DNA from: Clostridiales bacterium
GTDB lineage: Bacteria; Bacillota; Clostridia; Saccharofermentanales; Saccharofermentanaceae
Assembly (NCBI GenBank): GCA_017545245.1
Contig: JAFWPB010000017.1
Location: 26,307-90,306, forward strand
DNA length: 64,000 nucleotides
Reading direction: 5' to 3'
The position numbers and the translations under genes are program-made. Below, one piece after another: positions 63,661-64,000 of the stretch; positions within the stretch are counted from its first letter, which is position 1, and each line of letters begins with the position of its first letter. The notes beneath the pieces were generated by a model. The model worked only from the letters and a program-made list of their open reading frames with translations. It searched no databases and was not told where the DNA came from.

Positions 63661-64000
63661 TAAGTCGGTAATCCGAATTTGGCCATTTGCGGCTTACAAT
63701 TCCGAGACCATTTTGATTTGAAAAGTTAGCACAAATCACCCTTTTGCGTGGATTGCGCTAACCCCAGAAGAGCCATGTTAGCGTCGCTGCTCACGTCCAA
63801 AACCTAGTGATGAACCTAATCGAAACACCCCCACACAAGTCGGAAAACAGGTTTTCGCAATTCCGACTGCTTTTTAAGTCGGAAATCCAATATTTCCAAA
63901 AAACGACTTACTTTTTTTGCGCCGCGTAAGTCGGAAAATGGAAAAAGCCGTTTTCCGACTGCTTTTTCGGCCTGTTTTTCAGTGATTTTAAGTCGGAAAA
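63661..64000. repeat. Second TAAGTCG inverted-repeat array, running off the window
   Basis: Units are at 63661-63696 (right arm CGGCTTA), 63836-63870 (degenerate ends, 35 bp), 63875-63910 (perfect, 36 bp), 63927-63962 (right arm CGACTGC), and a left arm at 63989-63995 whose partner is outside. Spacings of the last units are 52 and 62 bp, the same values seen at 48000-48222. Between 63725 and 63762 is a different inverted pair, GTTAGC-N26-GCTAAC, with another GTTAGC at 63777. No gene is visible in 63642-64000. Confidence 0.85.

Noticed and set aside
63661..64000. attC/integron-like sites or MITEs
   Set aside because: Arms lack the attC core pattern, there is no integrase, and there are no target-site duplications or conserved interior as in MITEs.

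Overview
The window reads as a chromosomal segment of an anaerobic, Gram-positive, low-to-mid GC Clostridia (Bacillota). Supporting signs are strong AGGAGG-type ribosome binding sites, many lipoproteins, an FMN riboswitch in front of an ECF-type RibU, LplB/YtcP-type sugar ABC permeases with a YesL-like DUF624 protein, DUF4214 repeats on a secreted protein, and several two-component/ABC export operons. A gut or rumen plant-polysaccharide degrader would fit, but family-level placement is a guess. No phage, transposase, tRNA, rRNA or CRISPR array was seen.

Layout. 0-5 kb (minus strand): ABC ATPase, two ABC-2 permeases, histidine kinase and LuxR-type regulator, the same gene set as the Bacillus LnrJKLMN linearmycin-resistance system. 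5-11.7 kb (minus): a run of lipoproteins, including an esterase and an AT-rich trio of secreted small protein, solute-binding-like lipoprotein and lipoprotein, lying behind an OmpR-type two-component pair (11.8-13.9 kb). 14-19 kb: Nudix hydrolase, GT-C-type membrane protein, zinc-ribbon/Tim44-like protein, uracil permease. 19.3-26.3 kb: glmU-pth-mfd-lipase operon. 26.6-31.5 kb: nucleotidyltransferase, FMN riboswitch-ribU, ECF sigma/anti-sigma, VanY-like carboxypeptidase, MBL hydrolase. 31.5-42 kb: a PfkB kinase and two ABC export operons, one with its own two-component system and the other with an ABC-2 permease fused to a CPBP protease domain. 42-43.4 kb: alkaline-phosphatase-superfamily enzyme.

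43.8-60.3 kb is a hexuronate/acetylated-glycan utilisation locus: sugar ABC transporter, a 1582-residue secreted double pectate-lyase-like protein, a sialate-O-acetylesterase-type enzyme, YesL-like DUF624 protein, UxuA, UxuB and a GntR/FadR regulator. CTTGTATGCAAG-like palindromes overlap four promoters here, so the regulator probably controls the transporter, the YesL-like gene, uxuA and itself. 60.4-63.6 kb holds an FkbM-type methyltransferase carrying a repeat insertion, a zinc-ribbon membrane protein and a small translationally coupled membrane protein.

Two DNA-level patterns are not explained by the genes. (1) Intergenic arrays of inverted-repeat units have conserved short arms, fixed total length and unrelated middle sequence: ATTACCGCC family (42 bp), TAAGTCG family (36 bp) and GTGTTCTAT family (56 bp). 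Within arrays the unit-to-unit spacing is mostly close to whole helical turns. (2) The word AAAAGCAC(T) is scattered over both strands, in several reading frames and between genes: about 37 copies of the 8-mer and 25 of the 9-mer by hand count, against about 2 and 0.5 expected. It resembles the distribution of DNA-uptake words, which to my knowledge are not established in Clostridia.
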